A program made the position numbers and the translations under genes. Under the pieces are notes generated by a model, which was not told where the DNA came from, searched no databases, and worked only from the letters and a program-made list of their open reading frames with translations. 64,000 nt of DNA from contig NZ_BATR01000117.1 in NCBI RefSeq assembly GCF_000739655.1, positions 1-64,000 on the forward strand, written 5' to 3'. Shown here in pieces: positions 52,554 through 61,383 of this stretch (positions within the stretch are counted from its first letter, which is position 1; the number at the start of each line of letters is the position of its first letter). The stretch is from Verrucomicrobium sp. BvORR106 (lineage in GTDB: Bacteria > Verrucomicrobiota > Verrucomicrobiia > Verrucomicrobiales > Verrucomicrobiaceae).

Positions 52554-54636
52554 GCCGCGCAGTCATATCGTCCTGGTGGAAGATTCCGCCAGTCAGGCGC
52601 TCAAGCTGATCTCCCTGCTGGAAGCAGAAGGCTGGCGGGTCACCTGGGTGTCCACGGCAGAGGAGGCCTTTGTCACCCTGCGTGACAAGCGGCCAGATCT
52701 GGTGCTGCTAGACTACTACCTGCCGGGCATGCGCGGGGATGAGGTCTGCCGCCGCATCAGAATGCATGTGGACAGCCGCAGCCTGCCCATCGTGATCCTC
52801 ACCTCCCAGGAGGACAAGGAACTGCAGGGGCTGGACAGCGGGGCCGATGACTTCATTCTGAAGTCGGGCAATCCGGAGTATTTGCTGCTGAGGGTGCGCA
52901 CGCTCTTGCAGAAGTCGCGGCCGGAGGGGCGCATCTTTACCGGCGGTGACAACAGTTTCCGGACCGCCCGCCTCCTGGCCATCGATGACAGTCCGACCTT
53001 CCTCGAGCACTTGAGGGGAGAGTTGGAGGGTGAGGGGTACAAGGTGGACGTCGCCCTGGATCCCCTGAAAAGTCTGGAGCTGGTCAGGAAGAACAAGTAT
53101 GACGGCGTCATCATCGACCTGCTCATGCCGAAGATGGATGGGTTCGAGGTATGTCGAAGGATAAATGAACTGCGTCATCAGCTGGAGGTGCCGCTCATCA
53201 CGATTGTCCTCACTGGGGCAGAATCACGGGACAATCTCTTCCGTGCCCTGGAGGCTGGAGCAGATGATTTCGTGGGGAAGTCTGGGGACTACGCGATTCT
53301 GAAGGGGCGCATCCGGGCCCTGCTGAGGCGGAAGTTCTACGAGGAGGAGAATTCTCGCATTCTGCATGAATTCCGGGCCAGGGAGCTGGAGGCGGCGCGC
53401 GAACGGGCGGCCAAGGAGGCGGCTGAAGCCCGCGCTGCGCTGGTGGAAGAACTTCAGCAGCGGGAGGAGGAGCTGCGTAACTCCAGAGAGGAACTCAAGC
53501 GTGCCAACGAGGCGAAGGATCAGTTCCTGGCGGTGCTCAGCCATGAGCTGCGCACGCCCCTGAGCCCGGTGCTGGCCGTGGTGGCAGAGTGGTGCAGTCG
53601 CCCCCAAGTGCCGGAGGAGCTGCGCCGGGACCTTGAGATGGTCAAGCGTAACATTGATCTGGAGGCCCGGCTCATTGACGATCTCCTGGATCTGACCCGG
53701 ATCATCAAAGGCAAGATGGAGATGCGGGATGATGAGGTGGATCTACGTGATCTCCTGAACCATGCGGTGGAAATCTGCCGTGAATCCCGCACGGGGCCAG
53801 ACCGCATCGTTACCCATGACACTGCCACGCAGACCCGCGTGCAAGGTGATGCCATGCGCCTCACTCAAGTCCTGTGGAACCTGCTGCGCAATGCGGTGAA
53901 ATTCACCCCCGAGGAAGGCGTTGTACAGGTGAACCTGAAGCCGGGGCAGGCGGGACGGGATGGAGGAAATACGGTCGTGATCGAGGTCTCGGACAATGGC
54001 ATTGGCATCGCCGCCGAGGACATTGGCAGGATCTTCGATGCCTTCGACCAGGGCAACCGGACGGTCACGCGGCAGTTTGGAGGGCTGGGGCTGGGCCTTG
54101 CGATCAGCAAGGCCATCGTGGATCTGCACCATGGCACACTCACGGCGGCGAGTGCGGGGCGGAACAAGGGGGCCACCTTCACTCTCACGCTGCCCGTCTT
54201 TCAGGGGCAGTCAGTGGCGGATTTGGTGCTTCCTGTCTGCCAGCCGTCTTCGGTGCCAACCGTCCCTGCTGTGAAACCCGCCGGGTTACGTATTTTGCTT
54301 GTCGAGGATCATGAGGACACCCGCGAGGTGATGCGTCAGCTTCTGCAGCGTCGCGGGCACACGGTGCTCGTGGCCCGGAGTGTGGCCACCGCCTTGGCGG
54401 TGGTGGAGGGGGGCGAAGCGGTGGATCTGCTGATCAGCGATCTGGGGCTTCCCGATGGGAGTGGATTGGACCTCATGAAATCCATCCGCGCCCGGCTGCC
54501 ATTGCGCGCCATAGCCCTGAGTGGCTATGGCATGGAGGACGATCATCGCCGATCTCGTGAAGCCGGATTTCAGGAGCACCTGGTGAAGCCGGTAAGTTTC
54601 CCTGATCTGCTGAGGGCGATTGAGCGTCTGCGATAG
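52546..54636 (+). CDS. Hybrid signalling protein: REC-REC-histidine kinase-REC
   Basis: A 696-residue protein in the position where Wsp clusters carry the diguanylate cyclase WspR. Two receivers come first (phospho-Asp56 in LLDYYLPGMRG and Asp191 in IDLLMPKMDG), then a coiled-coil stretch (about 280-320), a HisKA domain with His333 in FLAVLSHELRTP, a GHKL ATPase (NAVKFTPEEG, DNGIGIAAEDIG, GLGLGLAISKAI) and a third receiver (Asp632 in SDLGLPDGSG). No GGDEF, HAMP or membrane segment. It likely takes phosphate from CheA and passes it on, perhaps to an HPt or regulator elsewhere. The start is GTG inside cheB. Confidence 0.92.
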   Translation: MAEPRSHIVLVEDSASQALKLISLLEAEGWRVTWVSTAEEAFVTLRDKRPDLVLLDYYLPGMRGDEVCRRIRMHVDSRSLPIVILTSQEDKELQGLDSGADDFILKSGNPEYLLLRVRTLLQKSRPEGRIFTGGDNSFRTARLLAIDDSPTFLEHLRGELEGEGYKVDVALDPLKSLELVRKNKYDGVIIDLLMPKMDGFEVCRRINELRHQLEVPLITIVLTGAESRDNLFRALEAGADDFVGKSGDYAILKGRIRALLRRKFYEEENSRILHEFRARELEAARERAAKEAAEARAALVEELQQREEELRNSREELKRANEAKDQFLAVLSHELRTPLSPVLAVVAEWCSRPQVPEELRRDLEMVKRNIDLEARLIDDLLDLTRIIKGKMEMRDDEVDLRDLLNHAVEICRESRTGPDRIVTHDTATQTRVQGDAMRLTQVLWNLLRNAVKFTPEEGVVQVNLKPGQAGRDGGNTVVIEVSDNGIGIAAEDIGRIFDAFDQGNRTVTRQFGGLGLGLAISKAIVDLHHGTLTAASAGRNKGATFTLTLPVFQGQSVADLVLPVCQPSSVPTVPAVKPAGLRILLVEDHEDTREVMRQLLQRRGHTVLVARSVATALAVVEGGEAVDLLISDLGLPDGSGLDLMKSIRARLPLRAIALSGYGMEDDHRRSREAGFQEHLVKPVSFPDLLRAIERLR

Positions 54637-54659
54637 CGAGCTGGACGGGCCCCAAAAAA

Positions 54660-54683
54660 GCGGCCGGGCATTAGCCCGGCCGC
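54660..54683 (-). terminator. Intrinsic terminator of the peroxiredoxin gene
   Basis: GCGGCCGGGC and GCCCGGCCGC form a perfect 10-bp stem with a 4-nt loop; six T follow on the minus strand. It also lies just past the hybrid kinase stop and may end both converging transcripts. Confidence 0.88.
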
Positions 54684-54720
54684 GGAATACAAAAAGCTAT
54701 GACGGGAACCGTCGTGCGCC

Positions 54721-55200
54721 TTAGGAGAGAGAGCCCAGGGCAGCCTTCACGGCTTCGAAGTTGGGCAGTTCTTTGGGGGAGGGAGTCTGCTCCGAGTACT
54801 GGATCACGCCGTCTTTGTCGATGACGAAGGCGGAGCGGGCCGAGGTGTCACCGATGCCAGCCAGACCGGGGAAGAGCACGTCGTAAGCCTTGGTCGTTTC
54901 CTTGTTGAGGTCGCTGACCAAGGTGATGCCGATCTTCTCCTTCTGGGCCCAGGCTTCCTGAGCGAAGGGGCTGTCCACGCTCACGGCGATGACGTCAGCG
55001 TTGAGATCGCCATAACCACCAAGGCCGGCGGTGATGTCACACAGTTCCTGGGTGCACACGCCCGTGAAAGCGAGAGGGAAGAAGAGCAACACGGTGTTCT
55101 TGCTGCCAAAGTTGGCGCTCAAGGTCACATCTTTGAGGCCATCGGCGTTCTTGCTCTTGAGGGTGAAATCCGGGGCTTTGGTACCGACTGCGAGAGGCAT
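54721..55200 (-). CDS. Peroxiredoxin (AhpE/BCP-like)
   Basis: A 159-residue thiol peroxidase. The peroxidatic Cys49 is in FFPLAFTGVCTQELC (the PxxxTxxC motif); a second Cys54 in the same helix could resolve the disulfide, as in atypical 2-Cys or AhpE/BCP-type enzymes. No signal peptide. The start at 55200 begins the conserved strand; the frame is open further upstream without conserved residues. The leader is purely pyrimidine-rich without a Shine-Dalgarno. Reduces peroxides or hydroperoxides; the electron donor is unknown. Divergent from the nitroreductase gene. Confidence 0.92.
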   Translation of the reverse strand: MPLAVGTKAPDFTLKSKNADGLKDVTLSANFGSKNTVLLFFPLAFTGVCTQELCDITAGLGGYGDLNADVIAVSVDSPFAQEAWAQKEKIGITLVSDLNKETTKAYDVLFPGLAGIGDTSARSAFVIDKDGVIQYSEQTPSPKELPNFEAVKAALGSLS

Positions 55201-55372
55201 GAGAAGAGAGAGTTGGGATTCGGGTTTGTGATCGTGACGCCAAGCGTCCGAACGGGCCGATTGTAGGCGGTACGGTGACGGGGTCAAACAAATCAACTCG
55301 CCTGCTCGCGCCTGGACTTGATTCTGTCGCATCGCGAGGGGAACGTCGTACGTTTTCTTCCTGACCCCATCT

Positions 55373-55993
55373 ATGTCCGAAGCCGCGCCTACCCCTCTTC
55401 AGAGCATCACCGACCACATCCGGCACCGTCGTTCCGTCAAACCGGCGGACATGGATTCAAGCCGGCAGGTGGATAGGGCACTCCTGGAGGCGTTGATGGA
55501 GAATGCAAATCAGGCTCCCACTCACGGCATGACGGAGCCGTGGAGGTTTCACGTGCTGCAAGGAGCGGCCCGGGCTGAACTGGCTGCGACGATGCAGGCG
55601 GTTTACCAGGAGATCACACCTGCCTCAGAGTTTCGTGAGGACAAGTATCGGAAGATGACGGAGAGCGCCCGACTGGCACCCGTCATCATTGCGATCGTCA
55701 TGGCCCGGCGCGGCGGGGCAAAGATCCCGGAACTGGAGGAAATCGAGGCGGTGGCCTGTGCCGTACAGAATCTGCATCTGAGCGCGAGTGCCGCAGGGCT
55801 GGCGGGCTACTGGTCCACCCCGGCTTTGGTGTACGACCGCAAGTTTGCTGATTGGCTACAGTTGGGGACTGAAGATCGTTGCCTGGGCTTGTTTTACCTG
55901 GGCTGGCCCAAGCCAGGCTTTGTGTGGCCGGAGGGGCGTCGCAGCCCGGTGCAGGGCAAGATCACCTGGCATGGAGAGGCAGCCGGGGAATGA
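55373..55993 (+). CDS. Nitroreductase-family flavoprotein
   Basis: A 206-residue FMN-binding enzyme. The nitroreductase fold shows in IRHRRSVKPADMD near the N-terminus, ENANQAPTHGMTEPWRFHVL (FMN and dimer region), VACAVQNLHLSASAAGLAGYW and the C-terminal GLFYLGWPKP. It resembles the YdjA-like branch of short nitroreductases. Reduces nitro compounds, quinones or similar with NAD(P)H. It overlaps the next gene by ATGA. Confidence 0.88.
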   Translation: MSEAAPTPLQSITDHIRHRRSVKPADMDSSRQVDRALLEALMENANQAPTHGMTEPWRFHVLQGAARAELAATMQAVYQEITPASEFREDKYRKMTESARLAPVIIAIVMARRGGAKIPELEEIEAVACAVQNLHLSASAAGLAGYWSTPALVYDRKFADWLQLGTEDRCLGLFYLGWPKPGFVWPEGRRSPVQGKITWHGEAAGE

Positions 55994-56523
55994 GCTGGTG
56001 GCATGATATGGTGCAGTGGTTCCAGAGCCTGGAGATCGGGCACTGGATGGTGTGGTGCCTGACGGTCCTGCTGATGTTTGTCGGCGTGCTGGGCACCGTG
56101 GTCCCTATGCTCCCCGGTCCGGTGCTGCTCTTTGTGGCAGGCGGGCTTCACACCCTGCTGATGCCGGATCACGGCATGAGCCTGTGGGGACTCGGCGTCA
56201 TGGCGCTCCTGCTGGCAGCCACGTTCGCAGTGGATTTTCTCAGTGGAGCCGTGGGGTCCAAGTGGTTTGGCGGCAGCCGCTGGGGCTTCTGGGGTGTCTT
56301 GGTGGGCGGGATTGTGGGACTGTTCTTTGGCCCATTGGGATTGATCTTCGGTCCTCTCATTGGCGGCTTTGCTTTTGAGGTCCTTTTTGCGAAAAAGAAG
56401 ATCAACCCTGCCATGAAAGCGACCTGGGGTACCGTGGTGGGGACGACCATGGGCATGGTGCTCAAGCTGGGTCTGAGCATCGCCATGGTGGTGTGCTTTC
56501 TCGTGGACGTGTTCTGGTGGTGA
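55990..56523 (+). CDS. DUF456 family membrane protein
   Basis: A 177-residue protein with about four or five membrane helices, rich in Gly near the centre (GGIVGLFFGPLGLIFGPLIGGF), matching the DUF456 (YqgC-like) family. The ATG at 55990 forms an ATGA overlap with the nitroreductase stop, which fixes the start; an upstream ATG at 55879 reads inside that gene. A strong hairpin overlaps the stop codon. Function of the family is not established; the pair with a nitroreductase suggests joint expression only. Confidence 0.85.
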   Translation: MSWWHDMVQWFQSLEIGHWMVWCLTVLLMFVGVLGTVVPMLPGPVLLFVAGGLHTLLMPDHGMSLWGLGVMALLLAATFAVDFLSGAVGSKWFGGSRWGFWGVLVGGIVGLFFGPLGLIFGPLIGGFAFEVLFAKKKINPAMKATWGTVVGTTMGMVLKLGLSIAMVVCFLVDVFWW

Positions 56524-56547
56524 CGACCGGCATGGAATGCCGGTCGT
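56523..56547 (+). terminator. Terminator after the DUF456 gene
   Basis: A perfect 11-bp stem ACGACCGGCAT/ATGCCGGTCGT with a 3-nt loop begins in the last base of the stop codon and is followed by TTTG. It may also serve the converging gatA transcript. Confidence 0.75.
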
Positions 56548-56585
56548 TTGACTCCTGAACCGCGTGAGATGACGGCCGAAGCCTC

Positions 56586-58034
56586 CTACCGGGGCTTTTT
56601 CAAATGCCAGGAGGTGGACTGCTCGTAGGCATGGGCCGCGCGAAGCAGGGTGACTTCATCCAGCGCACGTCCCACCATCTGCAGACCCACTGGCAGCGTG
56701 GTGCCGCCATCTTCCACGAACCCACATGGCACGCTGATGCCGGGGAGCCCCGCCAGGTTGGCCGGAATGGTGAATAGGTCCGCCAGATAGACGGAAAGGG
56801 GATCATCGCTGTGGGCCCCCAGCTTGAAGGGGAGCTCGGGCGTTGTGGGAGAGAGCACGATATCCACCTTCTTGAATGCCTCGTCAAAGTCCTTACGAAT
56901 GAGGGTCCGGGCCTTCTGGGCTTTCACGTAGTAGGCGTCATAGTAGCCCGAACTCAGCACATAAGTGCCGAGCAGGATGCGTCGCTTCACTTCAGGCCCG
57001 AAGCCTTCGGCGCGGGTCGTGAGATAGTGATCCAGAACGTCTTTGGTGTTCTCGGCGCGGTGGCCGTACCGGACGCCGTCAAAGCGTGAGAGGTTCGTGG
57101 AGGCCTCAGCTGGTGCGATGACGTAATAGGTGGCAATACCCACGTCGGTGTGCGGGAGGCTGATCTCCTCCACAATGCCTCCCAGACCCTGAATGTGGGT
57201 GATGGCAGCATCAACGGCACTGCGAATGCGAGCATCCACTCCATCCACAAGGTACTCCTTGGGCAGGCCAAAGCGCAGCCCCTTGATATCCTGGCCGAGG
57301 CCAGATGTGAAGTCGGGCACTGCTGCGTCCAGTGAGGTACTGTCGCGTCCGTCTTTGCCGCAGAGATGGTTTAAGACCAGCGCGGCGTCTTCGACGGTCT
57401 TCGTGATGGGGCCGATCTGATCAAGGGATGAAGCGAAGGCCACCAGACCGAAGCGGGAGACCCGCCCGTACGTGGGCTTGATGCCAACGCACCCGCAGAA
57501 GGCGGAGGGTTGCCGGATCGAGCCGCCCGTATCGGATCCCAGGGCGGCAATGGCGATATCACCGCCTACTGCGGAAGCTGAGCCGCCGCTGGACCCGCCA
57601 GGGACGCGTTCAGTGTCCCACGGGTTCCGGCTCGCGAAGAAGGCGGAGTTCTCTGTGGAGGAGCCCATGGCGAACTCATCCATGTTCAGCCTTCCCAGGC
57701 TCAGGGCACCGGCTGCGTGCAACTGGTTTACGCAAGTGGCGTTGTACGGCGCGGTGTAGTTTTCAGCGAGGAACTTGGAGGCGCAGGTGCAGGGGGCACC
57801 TTTGACATTGATGTTGTCCTTGATGCCAATGGGGATGCCTCCCAGAGGCTTGCTGATGTCTGCCTTTGCGGCATCCGCCAGCGCACGCTCTGCATCGACC
57901 GAGAGGTAGGCCTTGAGGCTGGGATCCTGCTTCTCAATGGAGGTCAGCACATCCTTGACGATGTCCGTCGGAGTGATCTCCTTGCTGAGAAGTTGCTTGC
58001 GGAGGGAGGCGATGGATTGAGCGGCGAGGGACAC
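56586..58034 (-). CDS. gatA: Asp-tRNA(Asn)/Glu-tRNA(Gln) amidotransferase subunit A
   Basis: A 482-residue amidase-signature enzyme that releases ammonia from glutamine for GatB to amidate mischarged Glu-tRNA(Gln) or Asp-tRNA(Asn). The Ser-cisSer-Lys triad is intact: Lys72 in GIPIGIKDNI, Ser148 in PGGSSGG and nucleophile Ser172 in SDTGGSIRQP. Start is GTG, with a C/T-rich leader. It is 52 bp after gatC in the same direction; gatB is not in the window. Normal length (about 485). Confidence 0.96.
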   Translation of the reverse strand: MSLAAQSIASLRKQLLSKEITPTDIVKDVLTSIEKQDPSLKAYLSVDAERALADAAKADISKPLGGIPIGIKDNINVKGAPCTCASKFLAENYTAPYNATCVNQLHAAGALSLGRLNMDEFAMGSSTENSAFFASRNPWDTERVPGGSSGGSASAVGGDIAIAALGSDTGGSIRQPSAFCGCVGIKPTYGRVSRFGLVAFASSLDQIGPITKTVEDAALVLNHLCGKDGRDSTSLDAAVPDFTSGLGQDIKGLRFGLPKEYLVDGVDARIRSAVDAAITHIQGLGGIVEEISLPHTDVGIATYYVIAPAEASTNLSRFDGVRYGHRAENTKDVLDHYLTTRAEGFGPEVKRRILLGTYVLSSGYYDAYYVKAQKARTLIRKDFDEAFKKVDIVLSPTTPELPFKLGAHSDDPLSVYLADLFTIPANLAGLPGISVPCGFVEDGGTTLPVGLQMVGRALDEVTLLRAAHAYEQSTSWHLKKPR

Positions 58035-58086
58035 GGGAGAAAGACGAGATGCGGAGTGCGAGATATGGCGGGCGTGAGAGGGGTGG

Positions 58087-58371
58087 CTATTCCACCACGC
58101 GGGAGATCAGGAATTGCCCGGCGGTCTTACGGGGCGCATTGGAGAGGGCCTCGTCACGATCCAGGCCTTCCACGGACACATCTTCACGCCAGACGTCATA
58201 GATCGGCATGGCGTGGGCGGTCAATTCAACACCCGACAGATCATGGCCTTCCAAAGTCTCCATATAGTCCAGCACCTTGGCGAGCTGAGCCTCATACTTT
58301 ACCGCCTCCTGTTCGGTCAGCTTGAGGCGGGCGAGCTTAGCGGTGTGTTGAATGTCGATGTGGTGGGCCAT
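58087..58371 (-). CDS. gatC: Asp-tRNA(Asn)/Glu-tRNA(Gln) amidotransferase subunit C
   Basis: The 94-residue small subunit that stabilises the GatA-GatB complex. The N-terminal helix (IDIQHTAKLARLKLTEQEA) and the conserved segment LSNAPRKTAGQFLISRVVE are typical. It lies upstream of gatA in the usual order. A terminator-like hairpin about 100 bp upstream shows that it begins a new transcription unit. Confidence 0.94.
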   Translation of the reverse strand: MAHHIDIQHTAKLARLKLTEQEAVKYEAQLAKVLDYMETLEGHDLSGVELTAHAMPIYDVWREDVSVEGLDRDEALSNAPRKTAGQFLISRVVE

Positions 58372-58473
58372 GCGCCCCTAATGGAAAGGCGGAGGCGGCA
58401 AAGTCAAGCCTCTGGGCGGTGCCGGGAAGGAAAATGGGGGCCTGCGCTCCAAGCCAAATCGGGGCACAAAAAA

Positions 58474-58499
58474 GCGGGGTTGCATGACGCAAACCCCGC
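58474..58499 (-). terminator. Terminator separating the membrane-protein genes from gatC
   Basis: GCGGGGTT and AACCCCGC pair around a 10-nt loop with six T following on the minus strand. It lies about 32 bases past the stop at 58531. Confidence 0.75.
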
Positions 58500-58530
58500 A
58501 AATGGATCGATCCTCGAAGGCTGAGGATGG

Positions 58531-58914
58531 TTAGAAGCCGCCCTGGGTGCGCATCCACCACTGGTAGAGCCAGGCGCAGGCTCCAACCAAGATGATGGCC
58601 GTGACGGCGAACTCTGCCCACTGCACCATCTGTTTGCGATTCCGGGCGCGGGTTTGAGCCAGCGTGAGCCGGCGTTCGCCCTGGGCGAATCCCCGGCGGA
58701 CGGAAGGCTCGGGAGGAAGGGTGTCGCGGTACTTGATGCGACGCTCCTGGGCCTGACGGGAGGCGGACACGATGTCCATCTCCACCCGGAGGATCCGGGT
58801 CTGGAGGTCATCAGATTTTTCCTTGAGGCTGCGGGTGTTGGCGGCCTTGTCCTGCTGCGTCAGAGACTTGGCAGTCTTGGCGGAAGGCTTGCGTACGCGA
58901 ACGTTGCTGGACAT
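58531..58914 (-). CDS. Hypothetical protein with C-terminal membrane helix
   Basis: A 127-residue protein: a basic, helical N-terminal two-thirds rich in Lys, Arg, Gln and Glu with coiled-coil character (about 20-65), and one membrane helix near residues 100-120 (FAVTAIILVGACAWLYQWW) close to the C-terminus, so probably tail-anchored. No family recognised. It is 17 bp downstream of a second coiled-coil membrane gene, with which it likely forms an operon ending at the hairpin. Confidence 0.68.
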   Translation of the reverse strand: MSSNVRVRKPSAKTAKSLTQQDKAANTRSLKEKSDDLQTRILRVEMDIVSASRQAQERRIKYRDTLPPEPSVRRGFAQGERRLTLAQTRARNRKQMVQWAEFAVTAIILVGACAWLYQWWMRTQGGF

Positions 58915-58931
58915 GGGAGTGCGGCTCGGGG

Positions 58932-59627
58932 TTAGAGGAACAACTTGCCCAGCAGCATGAGCAGGGCGATGCCCGCCAGCAGCGGGAGGGTAAAGGCGAA
59001 TCCGGCGCGCAGCCAGCTCTGGAAGTCCTGGGGCAGGGCACCGCCGCTCAGCTGGGATCCGGCAAGAAATGAAGCCTGGCTGCTTTCAGGAAGGACCGTC
59101 GCAAGCCGGCGGCTCGCTTTGCCAAATTCATTCTCGGCGTCCTCGACCGCGCCGATGGCGCGATCCAGTTCCTCATTCAGATCGCAGCGTTTCCACGCTT
59201 CAGGGCGGATGGTCCGGAGGGCCTCAAGGTGATGCTCAAAGGACTCGCGTGCCACCGAGATTTCTTCGATGATCTTCTGCGCGTTGTAGAGCTCGCGCTC
59301 CAGGCGGGCAAGGTTCCGGGAAACTTTTTCAGTGATTTCGCGACGACCGGTGGTGAAGCGTTCTTCTTTGAGACGCTGGGCCTCCAGTTCCTGCGCCTCG
59401 CGCTGGGTGCGATCCAGCTCCTGACGAAGCTTGAGAAGGGATTCCTGCTTGCTCTTGAGCTCGCTGAACGGATCATCGCTTCCGGATGAAACCGGGGCGC
59501 TGTGGTTCACCACTTGACTGTGCCCGTTGGGCTTGGCGGCATAGTCATTGAAGTCATCCGACTCCTCGAAGCGAAGCACCGGTGCTTCCCTGTCATAGTA
59601 CATCGAACTTGTAGCGGCTTTAGGCAT
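58932..59627 (-). CDS. Coiled-coil protein with C-terminal membrane helix
   Basis: A 231-residue protein: a polar N-terminus (about 1-50), a long charged coiled coil (about 55-175; SKQESLLKLRQELDRTQREAQ and on) and a C-terminal membrane helix (FAFTLPLLAGIALLMLLGKLFL). The overall shape, cytoplasmic coiled coil anchored at the C-terminus, is shared with the smaller gene downstream, which suggests partners. No catalytic motif. The 31-bp gap to the multi-pass gene upstream means all three may be cotranscribed. Function unknown. Confidence 0.7.
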   Translation of the reverse strand: MPKAATSSMYYDREAPVLRFEESDDFNDYAAKPNGHSQVVNHSAPVSSGSDDPFSELKSKQESLLKLRQELDRTQREAQELEAQRLKEERFTTGRREITEKVSRNLARLERELYNAQKIIEEISVARESFEHHLEALRTIRPEAWKRCDLNEELDRAIGAVEDAENEFGKASRRLATVLPESSQASFLAGSQLSGGALPQDFQSWLRAGFAFTLPLLAGIALLMLLGKLFL

Positions 59628-59658
59628 GACAGACGGGTTTGGTTTACCCGTCTAAGTA

Positions 59659-61383
59659 TTACAGCTCTCCTAAGTTTGCGAGGGTTTTCGTACGGCGAAG
59701 GGCGAAATAGTATGGAATTCCTCCAATAAGCACTGTTAAGATGAACAGTGCTCCAATTGCCGATGCTTCTAATCGATAAGTATCTTCCATGGGCAACGGA
59801 GAAACCGCTCTGCGACCGATCACCGTGGGTACTACCAGGACCGTCATGGCGATGGCAATGTAGAAGAAACTGGCCACCAGACAAAGCGTGCCGCCGAAGC
59901 TGGACACGATCTTGGCGGAGTTGGTCTCTCGCAGGTTCGGCAGGAGGGTTCCCAGGGAGAGAGCAAGGGCATTGAGGCCGACCGTCATCAAGACGATGGC
60001 TGAGACAAAAAACACGGCCCGATGCATGGGCAGCTTCAGGCTGAAGCATGACACGATCACGAGCAGGGTGGTCAGCGGAGTGGAGGCGGCGAGGTTGAGC
60101 CAGAGCTTCTGCCGGATGACGCGGGTGAGGGGAAACGGGGCGAGGCCAAGGATCCACAAACGCTGTCCTTCAAGGCTGAACTGGGGAAAGACGAACCGGG
60201 TGGTGAGGGTGGACATGGCCAGGCAGCACACCGTGAGGTTGAGGTGGCTGATGATGGCGCTCCAGGTGGGGTCCTTGTAGTTGTACCCAAGGTTGCGCAG
60301 GTTCGAGGTATAAAGCAGCAGCAGGCCGAAGATCAGCGTGCACTGGCCCCACTGCATGGGTTCACGGAGAAACGTCAAGGCATCCTTCCCCACCAGAGCC
60401 AGCGTGCTGCGGCGGAAGGGGATGATCCTTCGCAGCAGAAATTCAGGGCGGGATTTGTGATTGGCAAACACCGCCTGACCGTTGGCAATGTTCCGGAGTT
60501 CCGAGTGCTGGAGTGCGCGGTTCCACGAAGGATAAAAGTAACGATTCGCCACCAACGCCGTGAGAATCCAGGCGGCCATGGCATTGCTTAACAACAGCAG
60601 GGTAAAGAACACCGCCCGGCCCGGAAGCTCCCTCCCGGAGGCGATCACCACCTCCGCGACCCAGGAGCTGGGCAGGAGCGGGTGGGTGCAGATCTGGGTG
60701 TGCCCGAGGATCTGGCGCACGTTGCTGGCCACGTCACTGGAGACAAACTGTCCGGTCTCGCTTTCGCGGATCTGCCAGATGACGTAGATCACCATGCTCA
60801 GCACCACGATGCCTCCCACCTTAAGCCACCAGGGGCGGTAGAACTTTACCACCGTGAGTAGAAACCAGGTGCTGACATTGGAGGCCAGGGCGATGAGGCA
60901 CACTACGGCCGCAAGGCTCGAGACATAGAAGAAGGGGCCGGCGTCAAAGATCCGCCCAAACCCGGCCAGAATCGGGGCGCTCAACAGGATGAGTCCCCAG
61001 CTGGAGATGAGCAGCCCCTCGATGGTCTTCCAGATCACGATGCTGCCATGCGGCATGGGTAGGCTCAGGTGCCAGCCCGTCTCCTGCCTGCGGAAGAGGC
61101 TGATGCCGGTGATGGCGGCGTTGGACATCACCAGCATCAGGAAAAAGAAGAAGAACAGCAGGTACAGCATCCGCTCGGTGAGGAGGGGGCCAAGCAGGGG
61201 AAGGGCGTGGACAAAGTTGAGCCCCCGGTTCACCAGCAGGTAGGCTGCTGTCATGTACAACAACATGAAAGCGGAGATGGTCAACGTCATGAGCCGCTTT
61301 TCCCCTAAATCTTCTCTTAGGCGGTGTCTCAGGGCTGCGAGATGGGCACGGGCTTGGGCTAGGGTCGCCTTGGCGTGGGTCAT
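59659..61383 (-). CDS. Multi-pass membrane protein, ABC exporter permease-like
   Basis: A 574-residue membrane protein with about a dozen hydrophobic helices. Its order of helices and the cytoplasmic segment near residues 340-355 (KDALTFLREPMQWGQ) recall putative ABC exporter permeases of the PF16949 type, like the 43.3-kb permease. No ATPase is adjacent on either side, so it may use one from elsewhere. It precedes two tail-anchored coiled-coil genes on the same strand and is divergent from the Sel1-repeat gene. Substrate unknown. Confidence 0.7.
   Translation of the reverse strand: MTHAKATLAQARAHLAALRHRLREDLGEKRLMTLTISAFMLLYMTAAYLLVNRGLNFVHALPLLGPLLTERMLYLLFFFFFLMLVMSNAAITGISLFRRQETGWHLSLPMPHGSIVIWKTIEGLLISSWGLILLSAPILAGFGRIFDAGPFFYVSSLAAVVCLIALASNVSTWFLLTVVKFYRPWWLKVGGIVVLSMVIYVIWQIRESETGQFVSSDVASNVRQILGHTQICTHPLLPSSWVAEVVIASGRELPGRAVFFTLLLLSNAMAAWILTALVANRYFYPSWNRALQHSELRNIANGQAVFANHKSRPEFLLRRIIPFRRSTLALVGKDALTFLREPMQWGQCTLIFGLLLLYTSNLRNLGYNYKDPTWSAIISHLNLTVCCLAMSTLTTRFVFPQFSLEGQRLWILGLAPFPLTRVIRQKLWLNLAASTPLTTLLVIVSCFSLKLPMHRAVFFVSAIVLMTVGLNALALSLGTLLPNLRETNSAKIVSSFGGTLCLVASFFYIAIAMTVLVVPTVIGRRAVSPLPMEDTYRLEASAIGALFILTVLIGGIPYYFALRRTKTLANLGEL

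Noticed and set aside
44979-54636. Flagellar chemotaxis operon
   Set aside because: No cheY, cheZ, cheD or flagellar gene; the CheR-TPR, dual CheW and CheA-REC content fits Wsp-like systems better.
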